DNA of 64,000 nucleotides from Kosakonia oryziphila (GTDB lineage: Bacteria; Pseudomonadota; Gammaproteobacteria; Enterobacterales; Enterobacteriaceae). A model generated the notes under the pieces. It saw nothing but the letters and a program-made list of their open reading frames with translations. It made no database searches and was not told the DNA's origin. Of this stretch, positions 48,298 to 60,959 are shown in pieces. The stretch lies in assembly GCF_900094795.1 (NCBI RefSeq), contig NZ_FMBC01000019.1, positions 18,710 to 82,709 on the forward strand, given 5' to 3'. Position 1 is the stretch's first letter, and every line of letters starts with the position of its first letter. The position numbers were made by a program, and so were the translations under genes.

Positions 48298-48903
48298 ATG
48301 CCCTTTAAGCCGATGGTGGCCGCTGGAATTGAACGTGCGCTTAATACCTTTCTCTACCGCGAGAGCGCGCTGATATCTGCGCGTCAGCGTCTGTACGGCA
48401 AAGTTTTACGCGTTGTTTTGCAGGAGTTTTCCTCGCCATTTGTGTTGGTGTTCAGTGAGCAGCAGATCGACGTTCTGAGCGAATGGGAAGGCGAGGCCGA
48501 CTGTTCGGTTATCACCCAGTTGCGGGTGTTGCCGAAACTGCGCGATCGGCAGCAAATGACTGCGCTTATCCGCAGCGGCGAGTTGGAAGTACAGGGGGAT
48601 ATACAGGTCGTGCAAAACCTGGCGGCGCTTGCCGATCTCGCTGAGTTCGATCCCGCTGAGGTGCTTGCTCCCTGGATGGGTGATATTGCCGCCGAGGGTA
48701 TCAGCAAATTCCTTCGCCATGGCGCGCGCTTACTGCGCCATGGCGTTCAGCGTCAACAACGCTATGTCGCTGAAACGTTAACCGAAGAGTGGCGCGTCGC
48801 TCCGGGCGCTCTTGAAGTAGCCTGGTTTGTGGAAGAGACGGCGGCCGTGAGACGTGCGACGGAAGCATTGGCTCAGCGCCTGGATAAACTGGAGGGCAAA
48901 TGA
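48298..48903 (+). CDS. ubiJ: Ubiquinone biosynthesis accessory factor UbiJ
   Basis: The 201 residues comprise an SCP2-like lipid-binding domain (about 15-115) and a helical C-terminus with a coiled-coil end ([19 protein letters not shown]). UbiJ with UbiK supports the soluble complex of late ubiquinone enzymes. ATG 48298 follows AGGAGTGT and gives the MPFKPM terminus. The stop overlaps ubiB by four bases. In E. coli the 3' part of this gene also carries the EsrE small RNA. I cannot confirm it here. Confidence 0.94.
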   Translation: MPFKPMVAAGIERALNTFLYRESALISARQRLYGKVLRVVLQEFSSPFVLVFSEQQIDVLSEWEGEADCSVITQLRVLPKLRDRQQMTALIRSGELEVQGDIQVVQNLAALADLAEFDPAEVLAPWMGDIAAEGISKFLRHGARLLRHGVQRQQRYVAETLTEEWRVAPGALEVAWFVEETAAVRRATEALAQRLDKLEGK

Positions 48904-50540
48904 CGCCAGGTGAACTGCGGCGGCTCTATTTCATCATTCAGACTTTCTTGAGTTACGGGCTTGATGAGCTCATTCCCAGAATGCGTATCACCCTGCCACT
49001 GCGGATCTGGCGCAGGATGTTGTTCTGGATGCCGAATCGGCACAAAGATAAAGCGCTTGGCGAACGGCTGCGTCTTGCATTGCAGGAACTGGGACCGGTG
49101 TGGATTAAATTCGGTCAAATGCTCTCTACCCGCCGCGATCTTTTCCCGCCGTTGATTGCCGATCAACTGGCGATGCTACAAGATCGTGTCGCGCCATTTG
49201 ATGGGCATCTTGCCAAACAGCAAATCGAAAAAGCGATGGGCGATCTGCCGGTTGAAACCTGGTTTGATGACTTTGAAATTGTACCGCTGGCGTCTGCATC
49301 GATTGCTCAGGTTCATACCGCGCGGTTGAAAGAAAGCGGTAAAGAGGTGGTGATCAAGGTGATCCGCCCGGATATTCTGCCGGTGATCAAAGCCGATCTT
49401 AAACTTATTTACCGCCTGGCGGCGTGGGTTCCTCGCCTGCTGCCGGATGGCCGTCGTTTACGTCCGCGTGAGGTCGTGCGGGAATATGAAAAAACGCTGA
49501 TTGATGAACTGGATTTGTTGCGTGAAGCTGCCAACGCGATTCAATTACGGCGTAATTTCGAGAACAGCCCGATGCTGTACGTGCCGGAAATCTATTCCGA
49601 CTACTGTAGCCAGAATATGCTGGTAATGGAGCGCATTTACGGTATTCCGGTCTCGGATGTTGCGGCGTTGGAAAAGAACGGCACCAACCTGAAATTGCTC
49701 GCTGAGCGCGGTGTGCAGGTCTTTTTCACCCAAGTTTTCCGCGACAGTTTTTTCCATGCCGACATGCATCCTGGCAATATTTTTGTCAGCTATGACCATC
49801 CGGAAGATCCCCAGTATATTGGCATCGATTGCGGTATCGTGGGGTCGCTCAACAAAGAGGATAAACGTTACCTGGCGGAGAATTTTATCGCCTTCTTCAA
49901 CCGTGATTACCGCAAAGTGGCGGAATTGCATGTCGACTCCGGCTGGGTACCATTGGACACCAATGTCGAAGAGTTTGAATTCGCCATTCGCACGGTGTGC
50001 GAGCCGATATTTGAGAAGCCGCTGGCGGAAATCTCCTTTGGCCATGTGCTGCTTAATCTCTTTAATACCGCCCGTCGCTTCAATATGGAAGTGCAGCCGC
50101 AACTGGTGCTGCTGCAAAAAACTTTGCTCTACATTGAAGGTGTCGGCCGTCAGCTCTATCCGCAGCTTGATTTATGGAAAACGGCGAAACCTTTTCTTGA
50201 AACGTGGATCAAAGATCAGGTGGGTATTCCTGCGCTGGTCCGGGCGTTAAAAGAGAAGGGACCGTTCTGGATAGAGAAAATGCCGGAGCTTCCTGAACTG
50301 ATCTACAACGGTTTGCAGCAAGGTAAGCATTTGCAGCAGAGCGTTGATAAGATTGCCAGCGAACTACAGGTTAACCATGTACGTCAGGGGCAATCACGTT
50401 ATCTGTTTGGTATTGGCGCAACATTGTTGCTTAGCGGGACGCTATTGTTGATCAACAGGCCCGACTGGGGGCTTGCTCCCTTGTGGGTTATCGTCGGCGG
50501 TGTTGTCGTCTGGCTGGTAGGTTGGTACAAGACACGCTAA
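48900..50540 (+). CDS. ubiB: UbiB, atypical protein kinase-like factor of ubiquinone synthesis
   Basis: The 546 residues are of the UbiB/ADCK family. The KxGQ motif is [14 protein letters not shown] near 65-80, the ADP-loop variant ASASIAQVH, and the kinase-like [11 protein letters not shown] with the [10 protein letters not shown] metal motif. Two C-terminal transmembrane helices anchor it (about 500-545). It has ATPase activity and aids release of lipid intermediates. Translation is coupled to ubiJ. Confidence 0.97.
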   Translation: MTPGELRRLYFIIQTFLSYGLDELIPRMRITLPLRIWRRMLFWMPNRHKDKALGERLRLALQELGPVWIKFGQMLSTRRDLFPPLIADQLAMLQDRVAPFDGHLAKQQIEKAMGDLPVETWFDDFEIVPLASASIAQVHTARLKESGKEVVIKVIRPDILPVIKADLKLIYRLAAWVPRLLPDGRRLRPREVVREYEKTLIDELDLLREAANAIQLRRNFENSPMLYVPEIYSDYCSQNMLVMERIYGIPVSDVAALEKNGTNLKLLAERGVQVFFTQVFRDSFFHADMHPGNIFVSYDHPEDPQYIGIDCGIVGSLNKEDKRYLAENFIAFFNRDYRKVAELHVDSGWVPLDTNVEEFEFAIRTVCEPIFEKPLAEISFGHVLLNLFNTARRFNMEVQPQLVLLQKTLLYIEGVGRQLYPQLDLWKTAKPFLETWIKDQVGIPALVRALKEKGPFWIEKMPELPELIYNGLQQGKHLQQSVDKIASELQVNHVRQGQSRYLFGIGATLLLSGTLLLINRPDWGLAPLWVIVGGVVVWLVGWYKTR

Positions 50541-50656
50541 TCCATTGGCGCGCATCGGAGGCCTGAAGCACAGAAGCTGCCAACAAAGAGGCAGCGTAAT
50601 GGATAATGTGTATACTGGGGCCTGTTTTTAACATCATCTGTTACAGAGGACTATGT

Positions 50657-50920
50657 ATGGGTGGTATCAGTATTTGGCAGTTGTTGATTATTGCAGTTAT
50701 CGTCGTGCTGCTGTTCGGAACGAAAAAACTCGGTTCGATTGGCTCCGATCTTGGGGCCTCGATCAAAGGTTTTAAAAAAGCCATCAGCGATGATGATAAA
50801 GAGGAAAAGCAGGATAAATCGGCACAAGATGCAGATTTTCCAGCGAAATCCCTCTCTGATGATGCAAAATCCAACGACGCTAAAAAAGACGAAAAACGTC
50901 ACGACAAAGAGCAGGTGTAA
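50657..50920 (+). CDS. tatA: Twin-arginine translocase subunit TatA
   Basis: The 87 residues comprise an N-terminal helix [18 protein letters not shown], the hinge FGTKKL, an amphipathic helix ([18 protein letters not shown]) and an acidic/basic disordered tail ending RHDKEQV. TatA polymers form the pore for folded proteins. The start is ATG 50657 after CAGAGGA. Another ATG at 50653 is out of frame. The tail sequence and length differ slightly from E. coli (89 residues). Confidence 0.97.
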   Translation: MGGISIWQLLIIAVIVVLLFGTKKLGSIGSDLGASIKGFKKAISDDDKEEKQDKSAQDADFPAKSLSDDAKSNDAKKDEKRHDKEQV

Positions 50921-50923
50921 TTC

Positions 50924-51448
50924 GTGTTCGATATAGGTTTTGGCGAACTATTACTCGTTTTTATTATCGGTCTCGTTGTGCTGGGGCCGCAGCGTCTGCC
51001 TGTAGCCGTGCGTACTATTGCGGGCTGGGTCCGTGCATTACGCTCGCTGGCGACAACGGTGCAGAATGAATTGACGCAGGAACTGAAGCTTCAGGAGTTC
51101 CAGGACAGCCTGAAAAAGGTTGAGAAAGCGAGTCTGGAAAACCTGACGCCGGAGTTAAAAGCGTCAATGGACGAACTGCGCCAGGCGGCGGAATCGATGA
51201 AGCGCTCATACAGCGTTCACGATACGGAAAAAGCGAGCGATGAAGCAAATACCATCCATAACCCGGTGGTGAAAGAGAGCGAAGCTCAGCACGAAGGCAT
51301 TACGCCGTCTACCGCTGAGCATCAGGTCAGCGCGCCGCAGCAAGCTCCCGAAACCGATGAAGAGAAAAAATCGCCGACGGTGAGCCCGGCGGTAAAAGAG
51401 ACGGCTCCGGTTTCTGACTCATCACCTTCTTCAAGTGATAAATCCTGA
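50924..51448 (+). CDS. tatB: Twin-arginine translocase subunit TatB
   Basis: The 174 residues begin [26 protein letters not shown], the single TatB helix with the conserved Glu at position 8 and the GPQRLP hinge. A long amphipathic helix and a Pro/Glu/Ser-rich tail ending SSSDKS follow. TatB with TatC binds signal peptides. The start is GTG at 50924, three bases after tatA, as in E. coli. Confidence 0.97.
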   Translation: MFDIGFGELLLVFIIGLVVLGPQRLPVAVRTIAGWVRALRSLATTVQNELTQELKLQEFQDSLKKVEKASLENLTPELKASMDELRQAAESMKRSYSVHDTEKASDEANTIHNPVVKESEAQHEGITPSTAEHQVSAPQQAPETDEEKKSPTVSPAVKETAPVSDSSPSSSDKS

Positions 51449-51450
51449 AT

Positions 51451-52215
51451 ATGGCTGTAGATGATACCCAACCGCTTATTGCGCATCTTATAGAGCTGCG
51501 TAAGCGTCTGCTGAATTGCATTATCGCCGTCATGGTGATTTTCCTTGCGCTGGTTTATTTCTCGAATGATATCTATCAGCTCGTTTCCGCTCCGCTCATC
51601 AAACAGATGCCGATCGGGGCGACAATGATCGCTACGGATGTTGCCTCACCGTTTTTTACCCCGATCAAGCTGACCTTTATGGTGTCGCTGATCCTCTCGG
51701 CGCCGGTTGTTCTGTATCAGGTGTGGGCGTTTGTTGCCCCGGCGTTGTATAAGCATGAGCGTCGCCTGGTCGTGCCGCTGCTGATCTCCAGCTCGTTGCT
51801 GTTCTATATCGGCATGGCATTTGCCTACTTTGTAGTGTTTCCGCTGGCGTTTGGTTTCCTGACGCATACCGCGCCGGAAGGCGTGCAGGTTTCTACTGAC
51901 ATCGCCAGCTATCTCAGCTTCGTCATGGCGCTATTTATGGCTTTTGGCGTCTCGTTTGAAGTGCCGGTAGCCATTGTGCTGTTGTGCTGGATGGGCGTAA
52001 CCACGCCTGCTGATCTGCGACAAAAGCGTCCTTATGTGCTGGTCGGTGCATTTGTAGTTGGCATGCTGCTGACGCCGCCGGATGTCTTCTCGCAAACGCT
52101 GCTGGCGATACCAATGTATTGCCTGTTTGAAATTGGCGTCTTCTGTGCTCGCTTCTATGTCGGCAAGCGCCGTATCCGCGATGATGAGAACGACACAGAA
52201 ACCAGTGAAGAGTAA
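51451..52215 (+). CDS. tatC: Twin-arginine translocase subunit TatC
   Basis: The 254 residues form six transmembrane helices. The N-terminal signal-peptide site [20 protein letters not shown] includes the essential HLxELRxRL motif, and the first periplasmic loop is FFTPIKLTF. It recognises the twin-arginine motif. The product is four residues shorter than E. coli TatC at the C-terminus. The tatC stop is the first arm of an 11-bp hairpin. Confidence 0.97.
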   Translation: MAVDDTQPLIAHLIELRKRLLNCIIAVMVIFLALVYFSNDIYQLVSAPLIKQMPIGATMIATDVASPFFTPIKLTFMVSLILSAPVVLYQVWAFVAPALYKHERRLVVPLLISSSLLFYIGMAFAYFVVFPLAFGFLTHTAPEGVQVSTDIASYLSFVMALFMAFGVSFEVPVAIVLLCWMGVTTPADLRQKRPYVLVGAFVVGMLLTPPDVFSQTLLAIPMYCLFEIGVFCARFYVGKRRIRDDENDTETSEE

Positions 52216-52240
52216 CAAACCGCCCGTCAGGGCGGTTTGT
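52215..52240 (+). other. Hairpin separating tatC from tatD
   Basis: ACAAACCGCCC (52215-52225), loop GTCA, GGGCGGTTTGT (52230-52240) form a perfect 11-bp stem starting at the last base of the tatC stop. It lacks a U-run and may reduce or process tatD message relative to tatABC. Confidence 0.7.
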
Positions 52241-52254
52241 GTATGGGGAAGAGC

Positions 52255-53037
52255 ATGTTTGATATCGGCGTCAATCTGACTAGTTCGCAGTTTTCCAGAG
52301 ATCAGCGCGAGGTGGTCGCGCGTGCGCAGGCGGCAGGCATCACGGGCATGTTGATAACTGGTACCAATCTGCACGAGAGTCAACAGGCTCAACAGCAGGC
52401 GCAGCGCTATCGTCACTGCTGGTCAACAGCGGGTGTGCATCCTCATGACAGCAGCGGCTGGACGGCGGAAACCGCGCAGGCTATCCGTGCACTGGCATCA
52501 TTGCCGGAAGTGGTGGCAGTGGGGGAGTGCGGGTTGGACTTTAATCGCAATTTCTCCACACCGAGTGAACAGGAATACGCCTTTAGCGCCCAGTTGGCGC
52601 TGGCTGCTGAACTAAACATGCCTGTTTTTCTGCATTGTCGCGATGCGCATGAACGCTTTCTGGCGTTGTTAGATCCGTGGCTGAATACGCTGCCAGGCGC
52701 CGTGTTGCACTGCTTTACCGGTTCGGCGCAGGAGGCCAGAGATTGCCTTGATCGCGGTATGTACCTCGGGATTACTGGCTGGGTGTGCGATGAACGCCGT
52801 GGGCAGGAATTACGTGAAGTGGTGCCACTGATTCCAGCCGGGCAGCTGCTTATCGAAACGGATGCGCCTTACCTGCTGCCGCGCGATCTGGTGCCGAAGC
52901 CCGTATCGAGGCGTAATGAACCGGCGTTACTGGGACATATTCTCGCCACGGTCGCATCGCTTCGTGGTGAAGAGGTCCGGTGGCTGGATACGGTGACGGA
53001 TAAAAACGTGCAGCGTCTGTTTGGCATCGCGTTTTAA
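52255..53037 (+). CDS. tatD: TatD, metal-dependent DNase
   Basis: The 260 residues form a TIM-barrel hydrolase of the TatD family. Metal ligands are [37 protein letters not shown] and [11 protein letters not shown]. It is a 3'-5' exonuclease and plays no direct role in Tat export. The frame starts earlier, but ATG 52255 gives [13 protein letters not shown] and the E. coli length. It is convergent with rfaH, with only seven bases between stops. Confidence 0.95.
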   Translation: MFDIGVNLTSSQFSRDQREVVARAQAAGITGMLITGTNLHESQQAQQQAQRYRHCWSTAGVHPHDSSGWTAETAQAIRALASLPEVVAVGECGLDFNRNFSTPSEQEYAFSAQLALAAELNMPVFLHCRDAHERFLALLDPWLNTLPGAVLHCFTGSAQEARDCLDRGMYLGITGWVCDERRGQELREVVPLIPAGQLLIETDAPYLLPRDLVPKPVSRRNEPALLGHILATVASLRGEEVRWLDTVTDKNVQRLFGIAF

Positions 53038-53044
53038 CGCCGCT

Positions 53045-53533
53045 TCAGGCCTTACGGAAATCGGTATTTTTGACGCTTTGCAGCACCTGCTTATTCAGCA
53101 TATGCAGCAGCAGCATCGAGCGTGTTTCGCCGTCAGGCTCCTTAAAAATGGCCTGCAAACCTTCAAGTGCGCCTTCGGTAATCACCACATCATCGCCTGG
53201 AAAGGGGGTTTCGGGATCCGTCACGCCTTCCGGTTGATAGACCGAAAGTTGATGGATAACCGAAGGGGGAACGCGGGCCGGGTGCATACCAAAACGCACG
53301 AAGTGGCTGACGCCGCGCGTGGCATTAATGGTCGTGGTATGAATCACCTCGGGATCAAACTCTACAAACAAATAGTTGGGAAAAAGCGGTTCATTCACAA
53401 TTGTGCGTTTGCCGCGTACGATTTTTTCCAGGGCGATCATCGGCGTCAGGCAACTGACCGCCTGGCGTTCGAGATGTTCCTGGGCGCGCTGAAGCTGGCC
53501 TCGTTTGCAGTAAAGTAGGTACCAGGATTGCAT
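53045..53533 (-). CDS. rfaH: Transcription antiterminator RfaH
   Basis: A NusG paralogue recruited to ops sites in long surface-polysaccharide operons. The 162 residues comprise the NGN domain starting [20 protein letters not shown] and the C-terminal domain with the ARSM-like LLHMLNKQ stretch, which refolds from alpha hairpin to beta barrel in E. coli RfaH. Upstream in-frame codons to 53632 are not conserved, so ATG 53533 is chosen. It diverges from ubiD. Confidence 0.96.
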   Translation of the reverse strand: MQSWYLLYCKRGQLQRAQEHLERQAVSCLTPMIALEKIVRGKRTIVNEPLFPNYLFVEFDPEVIHTTTINATRGVSHFVRFGMHPARVPPSVIHQLSVYQPEGVTDPETPFPGDDVVITEGALEGLQAIFKEPDGETRSMLLLHMLNKQVLQSVKNTDFRKA

Positions 53534-53711
53534 AATGACTCTTTTCCGTAAGTTCGGGCGAAAGAATACCAAAACCGCAGCATGATGGCTAAGTTCATTA
53601 TAACGTCCACGCCAGTTGTTGTTGAATTTCACGTCGATTTAACAAAAATACAGCAACCTCAGATTGAACACCGTATAATAAAGCGCTTATCTGGAGGCGA
53701 TAATACACCGC

Positions 53712-55211
53712 ATGAAATACAACGACCTACGCGACTTTTTGACATTGCTTGAGCAGCAAGGGGAACTGAAGCGCATCACGCTTCCGGTTGACCCTTATCT
53801 GGAAATGACCGAAATAGCCGATCGTACCCTGCGTGCCGGCGGCCCGGCGTTGCTGTTTGAGAATCCAAAAGGGTACGCGATGCCGGTGCTGTGTAATCTG
53901 TTCGGTACGCCGCGTCGTGTCGCGTTAGGTATGGGGCGGGAGGATGTCAGCGCGTTGCGCGAAGTGGGTAAGCTGCTGGCGTTCCTGAAAGAGCCTGAGC
54001 CGCCAAAAGGTTTCCGCGATCTCTTCGAGAAGCTGCCGCAGTTTAAACAAGTGCTGAATATGCCGACGAAACGTCTGCGCGGTGCGCCCTGTCAGCAAAA
54101 AGTGTTGCAGGGCAATGAAGTTGATCTGACTGCCATTCCCATAATGCAGTGCTGGCCGGATGATGCTGCACCGTTGATTACCTGGGGGCTGACGGTGACC
54201 CGTGGCCCGCACAAAGAGCGGCAGAACCTGGGGATCTACCGTCAACAGCGGATCGGTAAAAATAAGCTGATTATGCGCTGGCTCTCCCACCGTGGCGGGG
54301 CGCTGGACTTTCAGGAGTGGCAGGCTGCGCACCCCGGCGAACGTTTCCCGGTGTCGGTTGCGCTGGGCGCCGATCCAGCAACCATTCTTGGCGCGGTAAC
54401 GCCGGTGCCGGACACGCTCTCTGAATACGCTTTTGCCGGGCTACTGCGCGGTACAAAAACTGAAGTGGTGAAGTGCATTTCTAACGATCTTGAAGTGCCT
54501 GCCAGCGCGGAAATTGTACTGGAAGGCTATATCGAGCCGGGAGAAATGGCCCCTGAAGGGCCGTATGGTGATCATACGGGTTACTATAATGAAGTTGATA
54601 ACTTCCCGGTGTTTACGGTAACGCACATTACCCGGCGTGAAGACGCGATTTATCACTCCACCTATACGGGGCGTCCGCCCGATGAGCCGGCGGTTCTGGG
54701 TGTAGCGTTAAACGAAGTGTTCGTGCCGATCCTGCAAAAGCAGTTTCCTGAGATTGTCGATTTCTATCTGCCGCCGGAAGGCTGCTCCTATCGTCTGGCC
54801 GTCGTGACAATGAAGAAACAGTACGCGGGCCATGCAAAACGCGTCATGATGGGCGTCTGGTCTTTCCTGCGCCAGTTTATGTACACCAAGTTTGTGATTG
54901 TGTGTGATGACGATGTTAATGCGCGCGACTGGAATGATGTGATTTGGGCGATTACCACCCGTATGGATCCCGCGCGGGATACGGTCCTGGTGGAAAACAC
55001 GCCGATTGATTACCTGGACTTTGCCTCGCCGGTTTCCGGTCTTGGCTCAAAAATGGGGCTGGATGCCACCAATAAATGGCCGGGGGAAACCCAGCGTGAA
55101 TGGGGACGCCCAATCAAAAAAGATCCTCAGGTGACGGCGAGAATTGACGCCATCTGGGATGAACTGGCCATATTGAATGACGTAAATAGACCCGACAGAG
55201 AGAGCGCATGA
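53712..55211 (+). CDS. ubiD: 3-octaprenyl-4-hydroxybenzoate carboxy-lyase UbiD
   Basis: Decarboxylates octaprenyl-hydroxybenzoate in ubiquinone synthesis with the prenylated FMN made by UbiX. The 499 residues show the UbiD landmarks [23 protein letters not shown]...[11 protein letters not shown], and the acidic site [11 protein letters not shown]. The size is two residues above E. coli. A TATAAT box lies upstream at 53675-53680. The stop overlaps fre by four bases. Confidence 0.97.
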   Translation: MKYNDLRDFLTLLEQQGELKRITLPVDPYLEMTEIADRTLRAGGPALLFENPKGYAMPVLCNLFGTPRRVALGMGREDVSALREVGKLLAFLKEPEPPKGFRDLFEKLPQFKQVLNMPTKRLRGAPCQQKVLQGNEVDLTAIPIMQCWPDDAAPLITWGLTVTRGPHKERQNLGIYRQQRIGKNKLIMRWLSHRGGALDFQEWQAAHPGERFPVSVALGADPATILGAVTPVPDTLSEYAFAGLLRGTKTEVVKCISNDLEVPASAEIVLEGYIEPGEMAPEGPYGDHTGYYNEVDNFPVFTVTHITRREDAIYHSTYTGRPPDEPAVLGVALNEVFVPILQKQFPEIVDFYLPPEGCSYRLAVVTMKKQYAGHAKRVMMGVWSFLRQFMYTKFVIVCDDDVNARDWNDVIWAITTRMDPARDTVLVENTPIDYLDFASPVSGLGSKMGLDATNKWPGETQREWGRPIKKDPQVTARIDAIWDELAILNDVNRPDRESA

Positions 55212-55909
55212 CAACCTTAAGCTGTAAAGTGACCTCGGTAGATGCCATCACTGATACCGTATATCGTGTCCGTTTAGTGCCGGAGGCGGCTTTTTCGTTT
55301 CGCGCTGGTCAGTATCTGATGGTGGTAATGGATGAGCGAGACAAGCGCCCTTTCTCAATGGCATCCACGCCGGATCAGCATGATTATATTGAACTGCATA
55401 TTGGTGCGTCAGAGCTGAATCTCTATGCCATGGCGGTGATGGAGCGCATTCTGAAAGATCGAGAAATTGTTATCGACATTCCGCATGGCGATGCCTGGCT
55501 GCGTGATGACGAGGAGCGTCCGATGGTACTGATCGCGGGCGGTACCGGCTTTTCTTATGCGCGTTCGATCCTGTTGACCACCCTCGCGCAAAACCCGGAC
55601 CGTGAAGTCAGCATTTACTGGGGTGGGCGCGAGGAGAAGCATCTATACGATTTGGCCGAGCTGGAAGCCCTGTCGGTGGATCACCCCAATCTGCGCGTGG
55701 TACCGGTGGTTGAGCAGCCAGAAGAGGGCTGGCGCGGTCGTTCCGGCACGGTGCTGGCAGCAGTGATGCAGGATTTTGGTTCGCTTTCCGAACACGATAT
55801 CTATATTGCAGGTCGTTTCGAGATGGCGAAGATTGCTCGTGACTTGTTCTGCAATGAGCGTGGTGCGCGTGAAGATCGCTTGTTTGGCGATGCGTTTGCG
55901 TTCATTTGA
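55208..55909 (+). CDS. fre: NAD(P)H-flavin reductase
   Basis: The 233 residues are of the ferredoxin-reductase family: flavin-binding RPFSMAST, nucleotide-binding [12 protein letters not shown] and the C-terminal [13 protein letters not shown]. Fre makes free reduced FMN/riboflavin for ribonucleotide reductase activation and iron reduction. It is translationally coupled to ubiD, fitting UbiD's flavin need. It is convergent with fadBA across an ERIC element and a terminator. Confidence 0.96.
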   Translation: MTTLSCKVTSVDAITDTVYRVRLVPEAAFSFRAGQYLMVVMDERDKRPFSMASTPDQHDYIELHIGASELNLYAMAVMERILKDREIVIDIPHGDAWLRDDEERPMVLIAGGTGFSYARSILLTTLAQNPDREVSIYWGGREEKHLYDLAELEALSVDHPNLRVVPVVEQPEEGWRGRSGTVLAAVMQDFGSLSEHDIYIAGRFEMAKIARDLFCNERGAREDRLFGDAFAFI

Positions 55910-55911
55910 TC

Positions 55912-55937
55912 AAAAAAGCCCGCCCCTGACAGGCGGG
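55912..55937 (-). terminator. Intrinsic terminator of fadBA
   Basis: Read on the minus strand, CCCGCC, a seven-base loop and GGCGGG are followed by CTTTTTT. The T-run is on the minus strand, so it terminates fadBA, about 140 nt past the fadA stop. Confidence 0.75.
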
Positions 55938-55965
55938 AAAAACGGCAACTACATTCTCTCTTTGC

Positions 55966-56075
55966 CATACGTCCCATAGCTGTGTTGGTTACCTTCATTC
56001 ATTCACCCCGGTCACATAGTAATCTATGCTCCCGGGGATTCATCCAGTTGGAACCCATGGCTTCGAGATAGAAGC
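55966..56075. repeat. ERIC element downstream of fadA
   Basis: The core CACCCCGGTCACATAGTAAT continues CTATGCTCCCGGGGATTCAT, the ERIC central palindrome with a CATAG/CTATG tip. The flanks fit the element ends (CCATACGTCCCATAGCTG on one side, CAGTTGGAACCCATGGCTTC on the other). It lies in the fadA 3' untranslated region between the stop codon and the terminator. Confidence 0.85.
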
Positions 56076-56076
56076 G

Positions 56077-57249
<1,173 letters not shown>

Positions 57250-59439
57250 TTAAGCCGTTTTTAACTCGCCCACCGGGCGCGCAGGATCTACTGCAGGGTA
57301 ATAAGGCTCGTTGCGGCGCGCTTTTTCGCACAGCCCGGCCGGTACTTCATACAGCGGTCCGAGATGCTGATAGTGCTGTGCCATATCGAGGTATTTTGCG
57401 CTGCCGATCGTATCCAGCCAGCGGAACGCACCGCCGTGGAACGGTGGGAAGCCTAGACCATACACCAGCGCCATATCCGCTTCGGCAGGGCTGGCAATAA
57501 TGCCTTCTTCAAGGCAACGCACCACTTCGTTAACCATCGGGATCATCATACGGGCGATAATCTCTTCATCACGGAAATCCTGTTTGCCTTTGCTGATTTC
57601 GGCCAACAAATTGTCAACGGCGCTGTCTTCTTCTTTCTTCGGCTTGCCTTTGCTGTCTTCTTTATAGCGCCAGAAACCGAGACCATTTTTCTGCCCGAAA
57701 CGTTGCCTCTCAAACAGCGCATCGATGGCATCGCGGTAATCTTTCTGCATGCGCTGCGGGAAACCGGCCGCCATCACCGCATGAGCGTGATGTGCGGTAT
57801 CAATGCCCACAACATCCAGCAGATACGCTGGGCCCATCGGCCAGCCGAACTGTTTCTCCATCACTTTGTCGACTTTGCGGAAATCTGCGCCGTCGCGCAG
57901 CAACTGGCTGAATCCTGCGAAGTAAGGGAACAGTACGCGGTTGACGAAGAAACCTGGGCAGTCATTAACCACGATCGGCGTTTTGCCCATTTTGCTCGCC
58001 CAGGCCACCACTTTGGCGAGGGTTTCATCGGACGTTTTTTCACCACGAATTACTTCAACCAGCGGCATACGATGGACCGGGTTGAAAAAGTGCATACCGC
58101 AGAAGTTTTCCGGACGTTTCAGCACGCTGGCGAGTTCGCTGATGGGAATAGTGGAAGTGTTTGATGCCAGTACGGTATCCGGACGGACTTTGGCCTCTGT
58201 TTCCGCCAGCACCGCTTTTTTCACTTTCGGGTTTTCCACAACAGCTTCGACCACCACGTCAGCGCGTTCAAAACCGGCATACTCTAGTGTGGGCTGAATG
58301 GTCGCAATCACGCTGGCCAGTTTCAGACCGTCGATTTTGCCGCGCTCGAGCTGTTTATTCAGCAGCTTGCCTGCTTCATTAATGCCGAGTGCAAGGGATT
58401 TCTCGTTGATATCCTTTATTAATACCGGCACGCCTTTCCAGGCTGACTGGTAAGCAATGCCGCCGCCCATAATGCCTGCGCCAAGTACCGCAGCCTGTTT
58501 GGGCGTTTCGATATTTTTGGTCAGTTTCTTCGCCTGAGCTTTTACATATTGGTCGTTCAGAAAAATCCCGACCAGCGCACGGGCCTCGTTTGTGTGGGCG
58601 AGTGGAACGAAGCTCTGGTTTTCTAGCTTCAGCGCTTCGTCGCGGCCAAATCTTGCCGCAGCTTCAATGGTTTTGACCGCGGTGAGCGGCGCCGGATAGT
58701 GTTTCCCGGCGGTTTGCATTACCATGCCTTTGGCAATGGTAAAGCTCATAGCAGCTTCAATTTTGTTGAGCTTAAGTGGCTCCAGCTTCGGCTGACGCTT
58801 TGCTTTCCAGTCCAGATCGCCGTTAATTGCCTGCCGCAGAATGGCGATTGCCCCTTCACGCAGTTTTTCCGGCTTCACAATTCCATCCACCAGGCCGATT
58901 TTCAGCGCTTGTTCGGCATCAACATCCTTCCCGGCCGCGATGATCTCCAGCGCGCTGTCCGCACCCAGCAGGCGTGGCATACGTACTGAGCCGCCAAAGC
59001 CTGGCATGATACCAAGTTTGGTTTCCGGCAGGCCAATACGTAGGTCCGGCGTTGCCAGACGATAGTCTGTCGCCAGCACGCATTCGCAGCCGCCGCCAAG
59101 CGCATAGCCATTCACCGCAGAGACCGTTGGGACGGGCAAATCTTCCAGGCGGTTAAACACGCTGTTGGCAAAGTGCAGCCACTGGCTCAACTGCTCTTCC
59201 GGCACGAGGAACAGGGAGAGGAATTCGGTGATATCCGCACCGACGATAAAGGTCGCTTTCTCTGAACGCAGCAGCAGCCCTTTTAAATCTGATTGCTTTT
59301 CCAGTACGGCCAGCGCTTCGCCAAGGCTGGCGACGGTAGCGGTATCAAGCTTGTTAACCGAGCCGGGCGCATCAAACACCAGTTCCGCGATGCCATCTTC
59401 CAGCCAGTTGAGGTACAGATTATTGCCTTTGTAGAGCAT
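57250..59439 (-). CDS. fadB: Fatty-acid oxidation complex alpha subunit FadB
   Basis: A multifunctional protein of 729 residues. The N-terminal enoyl-CoA hydratase/isomerase domain (about 1-190, with [11 protein letters not shown] and [14 protein letters not shown]) is followed by the 3-hydroxyacyl-CoA dehydrogenase with NAD site [14 protein letters not shown] near 320, catalytic [13 protein letters not shown] and the C-terminal repeat. It hydrates and oxidises enoyl-CoA, passing product to FadA. It is divergent from pepQ. Confidence 0.97.
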   Translation of the reverse strand: MLYKGNNLYLNWLEDGIAELVFDAPGSVNKLDTATVASLGEALAVLEKQSDLKGLLLRSEKATFIVGADITEFLSLFLVPEEQLSQWLHFANSVFNRLEDLPVPTVSAVNGYALGGGCECVLATDYRLATPDLRIGLPETKLGIMPGFGGSVRMPRLLGADSALEIIAAGKDVDAEQALKIGLVDGIVKPEKLREGAIAILRQAINGDLDWKAKRQPKLEPLKLNKIEAAMSFTIAKGMVMQTAGKHYPAPLTAVKTIEAAARFGRDEALKLENQSFVPLAHTNEARALVGIFLNDQYVKAQAKKLTKNIETPKQAAVLGAGIMGGGIAYQSAWKGVPVLIKDINEKSLALGINEAGKLLNKQLERGKIDGLKLASVIATIQPTLEYAGFERADVVVEAVVENPKVKKAVLAETEAKVRPDTVLASNTSTIPISELASVLKRPENFCGMHFFNPVHRMPLVEVIRGEKTSDETLAKVVAWASKMGKTPIVVNDCPGFFVNRVLFPYFAGFSQLLRDGADFRKVDKVMEKQFGWPMGPAYLLDVVGIDTAHHAHAVMAAGFPQRMQKDYRDAIDALFERQRFGQKNGLGFWRYKEDSKGKPKKEEDSAVDNLLAEISKGKQDFRDEEIIARMMIPMVNEVVRCLEEGIIASPAEADMALVYGLGFPPFHGGAFRWLDTIGSAKYLDMAQHYQHLGPLYEVPAGLCEKARRNEPYYPAVDPARPVGELKTA

Positions 59440-59463
59440 GTCAGTCTCCTGAATCCAGCGATG

Positions 59464-59480
59464 ATCTGGTCGTACCAGAT
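59464..59480. promoter_or_regulatory. FadR operator of fadBA
   Basis: ATCTGGTCGTACCAGAT is a palindromic 17-mer. Read on the minus strand it is ATCTGGTACGACCAGAT, the fadB FadR site known in E. coli. It lies 24 bp upstream of the fadB start. Confidence 0.85.
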
Positions 59481-59627
59481 GAAACGGAGTGTGGTTTTTA
59501 TGTTAATAAATTGCAAATAAATGATTAAAAATTGCCGAGCGGATCACGCTCGGTGGAAATCACCCAGTGGCGGGCAGGTGTGCTAAGATGCGGAGACTTA
59601 AGGTCGCAATAAACAGAAGGAAAAACG

Positions 59628-60959
59628 ATGGATTCCCTGGCAGCGCTTTATAAAAATCATATTGTTACGTTACAGGAGCGCACCCGTGATGTGCTGGCGC
59701 GCTTTAAGCTCGACGCGTTACTTATTCACTCTGGCGAGCTATTTAACGTCTTTCTTGATGACCATCCCTATCCGTTTAAAGTGAACCCGCAATTTAAAGC
59801 CTGGGTGCCGGTGACGCAGGTGCCGAACTGCTGGCTGTTGGTGGATGGCGTGAATAAGCCGAAGCTATGGTTCTACCTACCCGTAGATTACTGGCACAAC
59901 GTTGAACCGCTGCCGACTTCATTCTGGACCGAAGAGGTTGAAGTGATTGCTCTGCCGAAAGCGGATGGCATTGGTAGCCAGTTGCCTGCGGCGCGCGGCA
60001 ATATCGCCTATATTGGCCCGATTGCCGAACGCGCGTTGGGCCTCGATATCGCCGCCAACAATATCAACCCGAAAGGGGTGATCGATTACCTGCATTACTA
60101 CCGTGCCTACAAAACCGATTATGAGCTTGCCTGCATGCGTGAAGCGCAGAAAACGGCGGTAATGGGCCATCGCGCGGCGCATGAAGCCTTCCAGTCCGAC
60201 ATGAGCGAGTTCGACATCAATTTGGCTTATCTGACCGCGACTGGCCATCGTGATACCGATGTGCCTTACAGCAATATTGTGGCGCTGAACGAGCATGCGG
60301 CGGTGCTGCATTACACCAAACTTGATCACCGGGCGCCGGCTGAGATGCGTAGCTTTCTACTGGATGCTGGTGCGGAATACAACGGTTATGCTGCCGACCT
60401 GACGCGTACCTGGGCTGCGAACAGCGACACCGATTATGCGCAATTGTTGAAAGACGTAAATGAAGAACAGCTGGCACTGATCGCTATGATGAAAGCGGGC
60501 GTCAATTACGTTGAGTACCATATTCAGTTTCATCAGCGTATCGCGAAGCTACTGCGCCGCCATCAAATCATTACCGATATCAGCGAAGAAGCGATGATTG
60601 AGCAGGACATCACCGGGCCGTTTATGCCGCACGGTATTGGACATCCGCTGGGGTTGCAGGTGCATGATGTCGCGGGCTTCATGCAGGATGACAGCGGTAC
60701 ACATTTGGCGGCACCATCAAAATATCCTTATCTGCGCTGCACGCGTGTACTGGAGCCGCGTATGGTGTTGACCATCGAGCCGGGCATCTACTTTATTGAC
60801 TCGCTGCTATCATCGTGGCGTGAGGGGCCGCTCAGTAAACATTTCAACTGGCATAAAATCGACGCGTTAAAACCGTTTGGTGGTATCCGCATCGAGGACA
60901 ACGTGGTTATCCACGAGCACAGCATTGAAAATATGACGCGGGATCAGAAGCTGGCGTAA
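59628..60959 (+). CDS. pepQ: Xaa-Pro dipeptidase
   Basis: Cleaves dipeptides with C-terminal proline. The 443 residues form a creatinase-type N-terminal domain and a pita-bread metallopeptidase domain. Two-metal ligands are in [38 protein letters not shown] and GIRIEDN. The ATG follows AGAAGGA. Its stop overlaps yigZ by one base. Confidence 0.96.
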   Translation: MDSLAALYKNHIVTLQERTRDVLARFKLDALLIHSGELFNVFLDDHPYPFKVNPQFKAWVPVTQVPNCWLLVDGVNKPKLWFYLPVDYWHNVEPLPTSFWTEEVEVIALPKADGIGSQLPAARGNIAYIGPIAERALGLDIAANNINPKGVIDYLHYYRAYKTDYELACMREAQKTAVMGHRAAHEAFQSDMSEFDINLAYLTATGHRDTDVPYSNIVALNEHAAVLHYTKLDHRAPAEMRSFLLDAGAEYNGYAADLTRTWAANSDTDYAQLLKDVNEEQLALIAMMKAGVNYVEYHIQFHQRIAKLLRRHQIITDISEEAMIEQDITGPFMPHGIGHPLGLQVHDVAGFMQDDSGTHLAAPSKYPYLRCTRVLEPRMVLTIEPGIYFIDSLLSSWREGPLSKHFNWHKIDALKPFGGIRIEDNVVIHEHSIENMTRDQKLA

